11,687 nt of DNA from assembly GCA_964464755.1 (NCBI GenBank), contig CAYXGZ010000080.1:1-11687 (forward strand). The letters run 5' to 3'. This DNA is from CAYXGZ01 sp964464755. Lineage in GTDB: Bacteria > Planctomycetota > MHYJ01 > JACPRB01. Of this stretch, positions 1 to 6,099 are shown in pieces (position 1 is the first letter of the stretch; each line of letters opens with the position of its first letter). The notes under the pieces are model-generated. The model had not been told where the DNA came from. It made no database searches and saw only the letters and a list, made by a program, of their open reading frames with translations. The translations under genes and the position numbers were made by a program.

Positions 1-349
1 TGGCGCCGTGCGCGATCGCGTCGGCCTTCTCCTCCCGGGCGACCTTCACCTGGTACTTCGCGATGATGGGCCGGGCCAGCGAGGTGCCCATCAGGTACGT
101 GCCCTCGTAGACCGCGTTGGCCGCGACGGCGGGGACCACGAAGTCGCGCACGAACTCCTCGCGGAGGTCGAGCACGCGGACCTTCGAGGCCCCGGTGCGC
201 TTCGCCTTGCGGGCGACCTCGTCGAGGTCCTCGCCCTGCCCCACGTCGGCGACGTAGGCGACGATCTCGGCCCGGTACTTCTCGATGAGCCACTTCATGA
301 TCACCGAGGTGTCGAGGCCCCCGGAGTACGCCAGCACGATCTTCTTCAT
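1..349 (-). CDS. argG: Argininosuccinate synthase, N-terminal part (cut by window edge)
   Basis: Joins citrulline and aspartate using ATP to give argininosuccinate, the penultimate step of arginine synthesis, in the cytoplasm. The visible 116 residues start MKKIVLAYSGGLDTSV; the SGGLDTS motif at residues 9-15 is the ATP-pyrophosphatase loop typical of the family. Further family landmarks follow: YVADVGQGEDL, then YLMGTSLARPIIAK and ADAIAHGA near the edge. The ATG at 349 is supported by AGGGAG at 360-355, 5 nt upstream. It begins 21 nt after the argR stop, so both probably share one transcript under ArgR control. The remaining roughly 280 residues expected for the family lie left of the window. 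Confidence 0.97.
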   Translation of the reverse strand, partial: MKKIVLAYSGGLDTSVIMKWLIEKYRAEIVAYVADVGQGEDLDEVARKAKRTGASKVRVLDLREEFVRDFVVPAVAANAVYEGTYLMGTSLARPIIAKYQVKVAREEKADAIAHGA

Positions 350-354
350 CGGTT

Positions 355-360
355 CTCCCT
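355..360 (-). promoter_or_regulatory. Shine-Dalgarno site of argG
   Basis: AGGGAG on the minus strand lies 5 nt before the argG ATG, in the 21 nt gap after argR. It decides the start. It also contrasts with argR itself, which has no such site. Confidence 0.7.
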
Positions 361-370
361 GGGTGTGCGA

Positions 371-841
371 TCAGATGTTCGCGAGGCGGCGGAGCCGCTC
401 CGTGACGGCGCGGGCCCGGGCCCCCTCGCGGACGACGAGCAGCAGCGTGTCGTCCCCGGCCACGGTGCCGAGGATCTCCTTCCAGCGCAGCGCGTCCAGC
501 GCGAGGCCCGCCGCGCCGGCGCTGCCGGGGGCGGTGGACACGACGACGAGGTTGCCGGACCAGTCGGCGTCCCGGACCGAGCGGGCGAGCACGGAGACCG
601 CGTCGTCCCCGGCCGGCGACGCGGGCCGGGCCACGAGCGCGTAGTGCGGCCCCTCCCCGTCGGCCCCGGCGACCTTGGCGAGCCCGAGCTCCCGCACGTC
701 GCGGGACAGCGTCGCCTGGTCCACCGAGAACCCGGCGGCCGCGAGGAGCTTCTTCAGCTCCCCCTGGGTGCGGACGACGCGGGCCGCGACGACCCGGACG
801 ATCGCCTCGTGCCGCTCCGCCTTGCCGTGCTGGACCTTCAT
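371..841 (-). CDS. argR: Arginine repressor ArgR
   Basis: Arginine-sensing hexameric repressor of arginine synthesis genes. The 156-residue length is normal. The N-terminal winged helix carries the family signature: TQGELKKLLAAAGF at 25-38 and VDQATLSRDVRELGLAKV at 40-57. The C-terminal oligomerisation and arginine-binding domain shows NLVVVSTAPGSAGAAGLALD (97-116) and ILGTVAGDDTLLLV (123-136), including the GDD motif whose aspartates contact arginine in characterised ArgR proteins. The gene directly precedes argG. The ATG at 841 has no Shine-Dalgarno sequence, and a -10-like hexamer lies only 12 nt upstream, suggesting a nearly leaderless mRNA. ARG-box-like sites overlap the promoter and the start codon, so it should repress itself and argG. 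Confidence 0.96.
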   Translation of the reverse strand: MKVQHGKAERHEAIVRVVAARVVRTQGELKKLLAAAGFSVDQATLSRDVRELGLAKVAGADGEGPHYALVARPASPAGDDAVSVLARSVRDADWSGNLVVVSTAPGSAGAAGLALDALRWKEILGTVAGDDTLLLVVREGARARAVTERLRRLANI

Positions 842-850
842 AAATATGCG
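837..850 (-). promoter_or_regulatory. Putative ARG box, proximal, overlapping the argR start
   Basis: Minus-strand CGCATATTTATGAA matches about 9 of 14 positions of the ARG-box palindrome TGAATwwwwATTCA. It contains the argR ATG (841-839), so bound ArgR would cover the transcription start and start codon. A+T content here stands out sharply against the flanking coding sequence. Confidence 0.5.
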
Positions 851-853
851 GTG

Positions 854-881
854 AGACTACACATTTATGCAGTCGGTACAA
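854..881 (-). promoter_or_regulatory. Putative argR-argG promoter
   Basis: On the minus strand, TTGTAC (881-876) and TAGTCT (859-854) are separated by 16 bp. The -35 matches TTGACA at 4 or 5 positions, but the -10 matches TATAAT at only 3 of 6, so this is a moderate call. It sits in the only A+T-rich pocket of the region. The predicted transcript would start about 5 nt before the argR ATG. Confidence 0.45.
858..871 (-). promoter_or_regulatory. Putative ARG box, distal
   Basis: Minus-strand TGCATAAATGTGTA fits the TGnAT-AT-rich first half of the ArgR operator consensus and is weak in the second half. It covers the spacer of the putative argR promoter and the edge of its -10. Its centre is 21 bp from the proximal box, the spacing of paired ARG boxes in characterised ArgR operators. 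Confidence 0.5.
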
Positions 882-905
882 GGAAATTCGCGGCCGGGGC
901 GGGGA

Positions 906-1454
906 TCAGCGGCGGGCGGGGGCGGCGGGCTCGAAGTGGGAGAACGTCACGGTGGCGTCCTGGAGGTCCTGGCGCTCCGCGCCGGCCACGAAGCGGAGGC
1001 TGAGGTTCTTGGACTTGAACGCGGGGACGGCCGCCTCGACGCGCTCGAGGAAGCGGACGAAGGCGGAGCGGGCGACGGGCTGGTCGGCCTTCCCGGAGAC
1101 GCTGAAGTAGTACGGGTACTCCTTCCAGCGCGCGCCGGACTGGGGCGCGGAGGGCGGCGTCAGGTTTCCGGCGGGCAGGCCGGCCTCCCGGGCCTTCCCG
1201 GACAGGAAGCCCGCGTACTCGCCGCCGGCGATGGCCCGGCTGCCCGCGGGCAGGCGCTGCTTGCGGGCCTCGAGGAGGCGGTAGTCCGCCCGGAGCTTCA
1301 CGACGAACTCGTAGTCCTTCTTCGCCTTGCCGAGCTCGTCCTCCGTCTCGCGGGCCCGGGCGTCGAGCTGCCAGGCCAGCACGCCGAGGCCCGCCGTCGC
1401 GACGGCGGCCGCGGCAAGCGCCCAGCCCGTGAAGCCCCAGCGGCGCGCCTTCAC
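906..1454 (-). CDS. GspM/PilO-like inner membrane assembly protein
   Basis: Probable small bitopic partner of the adjacent GspL-like protein in a type II secretion or type IV pilus platform. The 182 residues show the PilO/GspM layout: a short basic N-terminus (KARR, 2-5), one membrane helix at about 9-29, a coiled-coil-prone stretch at about 31-68 (ARETEDELGKAKKDYEF), and a periplasmic alpha/beta part at 78-175. The last part contains YYFSVSGKADQPVARSAFVR (115-134), typical of the ferredoxin-like fold. Start is GTG at 1454, whose GTGA overlaps the stop of the upstream gene by 4 nt, so translation is coupled. The in-frame reading extends far upstream, but only as a shadow of the preceding genes. 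Identity rests on architecture and neighbour rather than a diagnostic motif. Confidence 0.7.
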   Translation of the reverse strand: MKARRWGFTGWALAAAAVATAGLGVLAWQLDARARETEDELGKAKKDYEFVVKLRADYRLLEARKQRLPAGSRAIAGGEYAGFLSGKAREAGLPAGNLTPPSAPQSGARWKEYPYYFSVSGKADQPVARSAFVRFLERVEAAVPAFKSKNLSLRFVAGAERQDLQDATVTFSHFEPAAPARR

Positions 1455-3094
1455 TTCTTCCCCCGCTTGAGCGTGAACGAGAAGCGGACCGCGTCCTTCT
1501 CCGGCGTGTAGGGCCCCTCGGTCAGCGCCCACGCCGGGTCCGAGTAGGGCTCCACCGACTTCAGCTTCTTCTTCAGGGCCTCGCCGAAGCCGGGGTTGCG
1601 GATCTGCCCCGTCAGGACCACCGAGACCTCCTCGGTCGTCAGCGGCTGCTGCGTCACGGTGATCCCGTCGATCGACGCGTAGAAGGCCTGGTCCTCGATC
1701 TTCTGGGAGCCGTGCTGCTTCTGGAACTGCTCGAGGGCCTTCCAGACCTGGCCCGCGAGGTCGAGCGCGGAGCGCTCCACCGGGTGGTCGCCCTCGCCGA
1801 CCTCGGCCTTCAGCGCCGCGTGGGCCTGGCGGAGGTGGTCCCGGGACCTCGAGGGGTCCTCCTTGAGCTCGGCCGGCCACTGGTCGGGGCTGTGGTGGAT
1901 CGCGTCCGCCGCGACCTGGGCCTGGTACTCGTGCACGCGCCTCAGCGCCGCGCGCCGCTCCTCGAGGCGGAAGCCCGCGTGGAGCGCCACGAGGCCGACG
2001 AGCAGCAGCGCCAGCCAGGCCGCCACGAGCCCGGTGGACTTCACGGCGTCGAACTTCTTCGCGTACGAGTAGTCGCCCCGCCGGAAGTCGGTCCCCGCCG
2101 GGTCCACGTCCGCCGCCTTCAGGGCGAGGCCGACGGCCACCGGGCACTGCCGGCCGATCCGCGCGTCGTCGCCGAACGGGTGCTCGGCCCCGGCGAGCAG
2201 GTCGAGCGCCCTCACCGGGAGGCCGACGGCCTTCGAGAGCGGCTCCGCCACGGCGCCCGGGTCGAAGTCCCCCGCGAGCAGCAGGTGCGTCGGCGAGGCC
2301 GTGCCGGTCGAGGAGAGCAGGAAGCGCGAGATCTCGCGGGCGAGGATGCCGACGAACGAGTCTCCGCCGGGCGCGCCCTCGTGGCGCTCCCACTGCGTCT
2401 CCGTGAGGACCACGATCGGCGAGGGGTGCCCCGTCGACGTGTCCTTGGGCGAGCCCTCGGGGGCCGGGGGCGGCGGCCCCCCCGGGGAGTAGCGGATGGA
2501 GCGCGCGGAGCGGGGCCGGCGCTGCTCGACGAGGAGGACCTTCGTGTAGCGCGCGCCGCCGTAGACGACGAGGAACGGCTCGTCCTGGGCGATCGCGCCG
2601 CAGGCGCTCATGGCGACGAAGAGGGCCGCCACGTCGAGGTCGAGGATCGCGGGATCCGCGCCCGCCGAGGCCAGGAGCTGCAGCCGCTCCTCGACGACGG
2701 GGCGCGGCACGCCCGCGGCGAGCACGTGGGTGCCCTTCCCGGCCGCGGGGCCGCGGAGGTAGTCCACGACGAGGTCGCCGATCGCGTGGTTGTGGATCAG
2801 GCTCTCGAGCTCGAAGGGCACGGTGGCGCGGAGCTGCTCCTCGGACGTGAACGGCAGGGTCAGCTCGCGGAGCACGGCCTCGCCGGCGTCGAGGGAGGCG
2901 GCGATGCGTCCTCGCGCGCCGCCCGCCTTGGCCAGGGCCGCCGCGACGGCCTCGCGGGCCCGCTCGGCGGGGGGGCGGCCGTCGGGGGAGACCGGGACCT
3001 CGGCGAAGGCGACGATCCGGGGGCGCCGCCCGCCGTCGACGACGGCGGCACGCGCCCGGGCTCCGTCGAATTCCAAGCCGACGCCGCGGGCCAA
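1451..3094 (-). CDS. GspL-like (PilM-PilN fusion type) secretion/pilus platform protein
   Basis: Predicted inner membrane platform protein that couples a cytoplasmic assembly ATPase to the periplasmic part of a type II secretion or type IV pilus machine. The 547 residues show an actin-like domain at about 1-335 (start GVGLEFDG; FTSEEQLRATVPFELESLI at 82-100; ILDLDVAALFVA at 150-161; LLLAGDF at 271-277). A juxtamembrane FRRGDYSYAKKF (337-348) resembles the GspL/PilN entry sequence. One membrane helix follows at 355-374, then a coiled segment and a PilN-like periplasmic domain ending near 545. The protein is longer than typical GspL (about 400), partly from a Pro/Gly-rich insertion at 204-225. 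The TTG start is chosen because GGAGGT (3103-3098) lies just before it and the actin fold begins there. It is 30 nt after dapF. Confidence 0.75.
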   Translation of the reverse strand: MARGVGLEFDGARARAAVVDGGRRPRIVAFAEVPVSPDGRPPAERAREAVAAALAKAGGARGRIAASLDAGEAVLRELTLPFTSEEQLRATVPFELESLIHNHAIGDLVVDYLRGPAAGKGTHVLAAGVPRPVVEERLQLLASAGADPAILDLDVAALFVAMSACGAIAQDEPFLVVYGGARYTKVLLVEQRRPRSARSIRYSPGGPPPPAPEGSPKDTSTGHPSPIVVLTETQWERHEGAPGGDSFVGILAREISRFLLSSTGTASPTHLLLAGDFDPGAVAEPLSKAVGLPVRALDLLAGAEHPFGDDARIGRQCPVAVGLALKAADVDPAGTDFRRGDYSYAKKFDAVKSTGLVAAWLALLLVGLVALHAGFRLEERRAALRRVHEYQAQVAADAIHHSPDQWPAELKEDPSRSRDHLRQAHAALKAEVGEGDHPVERSALDLAGQVWKALEQFQKQHGSQKIEDQAFYASIDGITVTQQPLTTEEVSVVLTGQIRNPGFGEALKKKLKSVEPYSDPAWALTEGPYTPEKDAVRFSFTLKRGKK

Positions 3095-3097
3095 GGG

Positions 3098-3103
3098 ACC
3101 TCC
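3098..3103 (-). promoter_or_regulatory. Shine-Dalgarno site deciding a TTG start
   Basis: Minus-strand GGAGGT stands 3 nt before TTG at 3094-3092, slightly close but a strong match to the 16S rRNA tail. It supports the unusual TTG start of the GspL-like gene. Confidence 0.65.
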
Positions 3104-3124
3104 GGGGTGGGAGTCGCGCCGGGG

Positions 3125-4012
3125 CTACCGCCCCGGCCGCCTCTTCAACGACCGGGCCCGCCGCGGGTTGGCGCCGGGATCCGGCCATTCCCCGGAGAAG
3201 ACCTCCACGGCCGGGCCGGTCATGAGGATGCTGCCGTCCGGCGCGTGCTCGATCGTGAGGATGCCACCGCGCAGGAGGAGCTCGACCTTGGGGCCGATCT
3301 TGCCGGCCGCGTGGAGGGCGACCGCCGTGGCGCAGGCCCCGGTGCCGCAGGCGAAGGTCTCGCCGCTGCCGCGCTCCCAGGTCCGCTGCCGCACCTTGTG
3401 GTGGCCGCCGAGGACGCGGACGAAGTGCACGTTGACCTTGGACGGGAAGTCGGGGTGCCGCTCGATCGCGGGTCCGAACTTCTCCACCGGGAAGAGGTCC
3501 GGGTCCTCGACCTCGACGACGAAGTGGGGGTTGCCCATGGAGACGACCGTCCCCGCGAACTCCAGCCCGTAGGCCTCGATCTTCTCCTTGCGGGTGATCG
3601 AGCTCCCGTCCGCGCGCACGTGGAAGGACTTCGGCACGGGCCGGGGCCGGCCCATGTCCACGGTCACCTTGTCGACCAGGCCGTGGTTGACGTGGAGGAC
3701 GAGGCGGATCCGCCCGGCCTTCGTCTCGAGCTCGACCTTCTTCCGGGCCGTGAGGCCGTGGTCGTAGACGTACTTGCCGATGCAGCGGACCCCGTTCCCG
3801 CACATCTCGCCCTCGGAGCCGTCCGCGTTGTACATGATCATGCGGAAGTCGGCGACCTTGGACGGGGCGATCAGGATGAGGCCGTCGGAGCCGACGCCCG
3901 TGCGCCGGTCGGAGATGACGCGGGCCAGCTCGGGCGCGTCGTCGATCTTCTCCTGGAACGCGTCGACGTAGACGTAGTCGTTCCCGGCGCCGTGCATCTT
4001 GGTGAACCGCAT
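3125..4012 (-). CDS. dapF: Diaminopimelate epimerase
   Basis: Converts LL-diaminopimelate to meso-diaminopimelate, the precursor of lysine and of peptidoglycan cross-links, without a cofactor in the cytoplasm. Both active-site cysteines are visible in their family contexts: MCGNGVRC with Cys71, and FACGTGAC with Cys222. Other landmarks are KMHGAGNDYVYVD (5-17), GSDGLILI (41-48), YNADGSEGEMCGNG (61-74), MGNPHFVVEV (159-168) and NVHFV (193-198). The 295 residues are slightly long because of a basic C-terminal tail (RRARSLKRRPGR). The ATG at 4012 fits the universal MxFTKMHGAGND start. It has no Shine-Dalgarno sequence and lies 9 nt after a strong -10. It probably leads a unit with the two secretion-type genes. 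Confidence 0.97.
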   Translation of the reverse strand: MRFTKMHGAGNDYVYVDAFQEKIDDAPELARVISDRRTGVGSDGLILIAPSKVADFRMIMYNADGSEGEMCGNGVRCIGKYVYDHGLTARKKVELETKAGRIRLVLHVNHGLVDKVTVDMGRPRPVPKSFHVRADGSSITRKEKIEAYGLEFAGTVVSMGNPHFVVEVEDPDLFPVEKFGPAIERHPDFPSKVNVHFVRVLGGHHKVRQRTWERGSGETFACGTGACATAVALHAAGKIGPKVELLLRGGILTIEHAPDGSILMTGPAVEVFSGEWPDPGANPRRARSLKRRPGR

Positions 4013-4021
4013 GCCGTCCGC

Positions 4022-4050
4022 ATTCTAGGATGTCGCGGCCCCCGCGGCAA
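4022..4050 (-). promoter_or_regulatory. dapF promoter
   Basis: On the minus strand TTGCCG (4050-4045) and TAGAAT (4027-4022) are 17 bp apart, matching the sigma-70 consensus at 4/6 and 5/6. The -10 ends 9 nt before the dapF ATG, so the predicted transcript would carry only about 2-3 nt of leader. Confidence 0.65.
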
Positions 4051-4061
4051 TCCACCCCGGG

Positions 4062-4090
4062 TTGCTCCGGCCCCCCGGTCGTGCTACCAT
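4062..4090 (+). promoter_or_regulatory. Promoter of the RNase HII-like gene
   Basis: TTGCTC (4062-4067) and TACCAT (4085-4090) are 17 bp apart, and TG at 4082-4083 gives an extended -10. The leader to the ATG at 4131 would be about 34 nt and ends in a purine-rich run (4121-4129) that can serve as ribosome binding site. This unit differs from its neighbours, whose -10 elements sit almost on the start codon. Confidence 0.5.
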
Positions 4091-4130
4091 CGCCCGGCAC
4101 GGGAGCCCGGAGAGAGCGAGAGGGGGGAGC

Positions 4131-5078
4131 ATGGCCATCCTGGCCGGGATCGACGAGGTCGGCTACGGGCCCAAGCTCGGGCCGCTCGTCGTGTGCGCGA
4201 CCGCGTTCCGCGTCGCCGATCCGAAGCGCGATCCCTGGACCGAGCTGTCCCGCGCCGTGTCGCGGGCGCCCGCCCCGGGCCGCCTCGCGGTGGCCGACAG
4301 CAAGGAGCTCTACTCCCCCGCCGGCGGCGTCGGGTCGCTCGAGCCCGCCGCGCTCGCCTTCCTGGCGACGCTCCCGGGCCGGGGCGACGGCGGCTTCCGC
4401 TCGCTGCTGCGCCAGGTCGCCGCGGAGGGCGCCGACTCCCTCGACGCCCATCCCTGGTACCGCGGGTCGGACTTCCCCCTGCCCCAGGAGACGCCCGCGG
4501 GCGAGATCGACGCCCTGGCGGCCAGGCTCTGGGGGGAGATGGTCCGCGCCCGCCTCGTCTCGCTGGGCTGCTGGGCCGCCTGGACCGAGCCCGACCGCTT
4601 CAATGCCGCGGTCGCGGGCGCCGCGAACAAGGCGGACTACCTCTTCGTCGAGGCCTGCCGCCTCGTGCGCTCCGTCCTCGCCGCCGCGCCGGGCGAGGAG
4701 GCCGTGATCCGCATCGGCAAGCAGGGCGGGCGCCGCTTCTACCTCCCCGGCCTGGTCCGGGAATTCGGCAGCGTCTGGGTCCACGGCGAGACGGCCGCGA
4801 CCTCCTCCTACGAGTTCCGCGAGGGCGGCCGCAGGGTCGTCGTCGAGTTCCTCCGCGACGGCGAGTCCCGCGACTTCGCCCTGGCCCTCGCGAGCGTCGT
4901 CGGGAAGTACCTCCGCGAGGGGGCGATGCGGCTCTTCAACGCCTGGTGGGCCGCGCAGGCCGGCGGCGTCCGCGCGACGGCCGGCTACGGCCGGGACGCC
5001 TCGCGCTTCTGGAGGGAGATCGAGCCCCACCTCGACCGCCTGCGCATCGACCCCGCGGCGGTCCTCCGGACCCGCTAG
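4131..5078 (+). CDS. RNase HII-like protein (GIDEVGYGP family), uncertain activity
   Basis: The fold matches type 2 RNases H, which cut RNA in RNA-DNA hybrids. Visible landmarks are AGIDEVGYGPKLGPLVV (5-21, cf. AGIDEAGRGPLAGPVV, giving acidic pair D8/E9), VADSKEL (54-60, cf. DSKKL) and ASVVGKYLREGAM (254-266, cf. ASIxAKxxRD). At 315 residues it is longer than RNase HII (about 200-220), with extra sequence at 65-150. The segment around 193-203 (VIRIGKQGGRR), where an aspartate is expected, has Gly196, and the final Asp of the RD motif is Glu263. ATG 4131 is chosen because the conserved motif begins at residue 5. It may be an active variant or a non-catalytic hybrid-binding protein. It precedes the WYL regulator by 2 nt. 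Confidence 0.75.
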   Translation: MAILAGIDEVGYGPKLGPLVVCATAFRVADPKRDPWTELSRAVSRAPAPGRLAVADSKELYSPAGGVGSLEPAALAFLATLPGRGDGGFRSLLRQVAAEGADSLDAHPWYRGSDFPLPQETPAGEIDALAARLWGEMVRARLVSLGCWAAWTEPDRFNAAVAGAANKADYLFVEACRLVRSVLAAAPGEEAVIRIGKQGGRRFYLPGLVREFGSVWVHGETAATSSYEFREGGRRVVVEFLRDGESRDFALALASVVGKYLREGAMRLFNAWWAAQAGGVRATAGYGRDASRFWREIEPHLDRLRIDPAAVLRTR

Positions 5079-5080
5079 AC

Positions 5081-6073
5081 ATGGCCCGGAAGCGGCGCGG
5101 CGGCCAGATCGACCGGCTCCTCCGGCTCATCCGCCGCTTCACGCACGGCCGGGCCGGCGTGACGGTCCCCGAGCTCCAGAAGGAGTTCTCCGTCTCGCGC
5201 CGCACCGTCTACCGCGACCTCGGCCAGCTCCAGCGCGCGGGCTACCGCTTCGAGGGCGACCCCTCGGTCGACGGCGACCTCAAGCGCTGGCGCTTCACGG
5301 CGGGCCAGCGGAAGGACCTCTCGACGACCTTCGCGGACGAGGAGCTCATGTCGCTCTACTTCTGCGTCAACCTCCTCGCCCCGCTCCGGGGGACGCCGCT
5401 GCGCACCGGCCTGGAGAGCGCGCTGCAGAAGATCGAGGCGACCTTCGGGGCCCGCGAGCGCGAGCGCTTCGGCGACCTCGTCTTCACGCACGTGGCCCGC
5501 CTCGGCCCGACGAAGGACTACGCCCGCCACGGCGCCACGGTGGCCGCCGTGAGCCGGGCCTGCCTCGACCGCCGCGTCGTCCAGCTCGCCTACCGCGCCG
5601 GCGGCGACGAGGCGCCCAAGAGCTACCGCTTCCACCCCTACTGCCTGGCCTACTCGGCCGGCGAGCTCTACACCGTGGGCTGGTCCGAGCACCGCGAGGC
5701 CATCCGCACCCTGCGCGTCGACCGGATCGCCCGGATCGCCGCGACGGCGGACGGCTTCGAGCGGCCGCGCGACTTCGACCCGGAGGACTACCTCGGCCGC
5801 GGCTTCACGATGTACGCCGAGGGCGAATCCGAGCCCGTGAAGATCGAGTTCTCCGGCAAGGCGGCCGCGGCGATCCGCGACAAGGAGTGGCACCCGACCC
5901 AGCGGATCGAGGAGCGGCCCGGGGGCCGCCTCGTCCTCAAGATGACCGTGCAGGGCCTCTCCGAGGTCGCGCGCTGGATCCTCTACCACGCGCCGTTCGC
6001 CCGGGCCCTGGAGCCCGAGTCCCTCCGGAAGCTCGTGGCGGAATTGTCCGACGAGGTCCGCCGGGCCCACTAG
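5081..6073 (+). CDS. WYL-domain transcription regulator
   Basis: Predicted DNA-binding regulator. The 330 residues show the classic order: an HTH_11-type winged helix at about 10-72 (VTVPELQKEFSVSRRTVYRD at 27-46), a linker helical region, a WYL domain at about 155-220, and a C-terminal WCX extension at about 252-325. The WYL core appears as SYRFHPYCLAYSAGELYTVG (181-200) followed by TLRVDRIARI (210-219). The namesake W-Y-L triplet is replaced by L-Y-T here, while the arginines thought to contact ligand remain. The ATG follows the previous stop by 2 nt with no clear Shine-Dalgarno sequence, so translation is likely coupled to the RNase H-like gene. Its ligand and targets cannot be read from the sequence. 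Confidence 0.88.
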   Translation: MARKRRGGQIDRLLRLIRRFTHGRAGVTVPELQKEFSVSRRTVYRDLGQLQRAGYRFEGDPSVDGDLKRWRFTAGQRKDLSTTFADEELMSLYFCVNLLAPLRGTPLRTGLESALQKIEATFGARERERFGDLVFTHVARLGPTKDYARHGATVAAVSRACLDRRVVQLAYRAGGDEAPKSYRFHPYCLAYSAGELYTVGWSEHREAIRTLRVDRIARIAATADGFERPRDFDPEDYLGRGFTMYAEGESEPVKIEFSGKAAAAIRDKEWHPTQRIEERPGGRLVLKMTVQGLSEVARWILYHAPFARALEPESLRKLVAELSDEVRRAH

Positions 6074-6081
6074 GACGCGCC

Positions 6082-6087
6082 TATAAT
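6082..6087 (+). promoter_or_regulatory. -10 element of the kinase gene
   Basis: A perfect TATAAT lies 12 nt before the kinase ATG, in the 26 nt gap after the WYL gene. I find no convincing -35 at 16-18 bp and no Shine-Dalgarno sequence after it. Expected leader is about 5 nt. Confidence 0.5.
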
Positions 6088-6099
6088 GGCCGGCGCACC

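Noticed and set aside
906..5030. A 1374-codon open reading frame on the minus strand
   Set aside because: Only its last 182 codons (from GTG 1454) are a real gene. The rest runs antisense to, or out of frame with, dapF, the GspL-like gene and the RNase H-like gene, and is low-complexity Arg/Gly/Pro sequence typical of GC-rich shadows.
1712..6073. A 1453-codon open reading frame on the plus strand
   Set aside because: Only 5081-6073 (the WYL regulator) is real. The upstream part is antisense to dapF and the GspL-like gene and has shadow composition.
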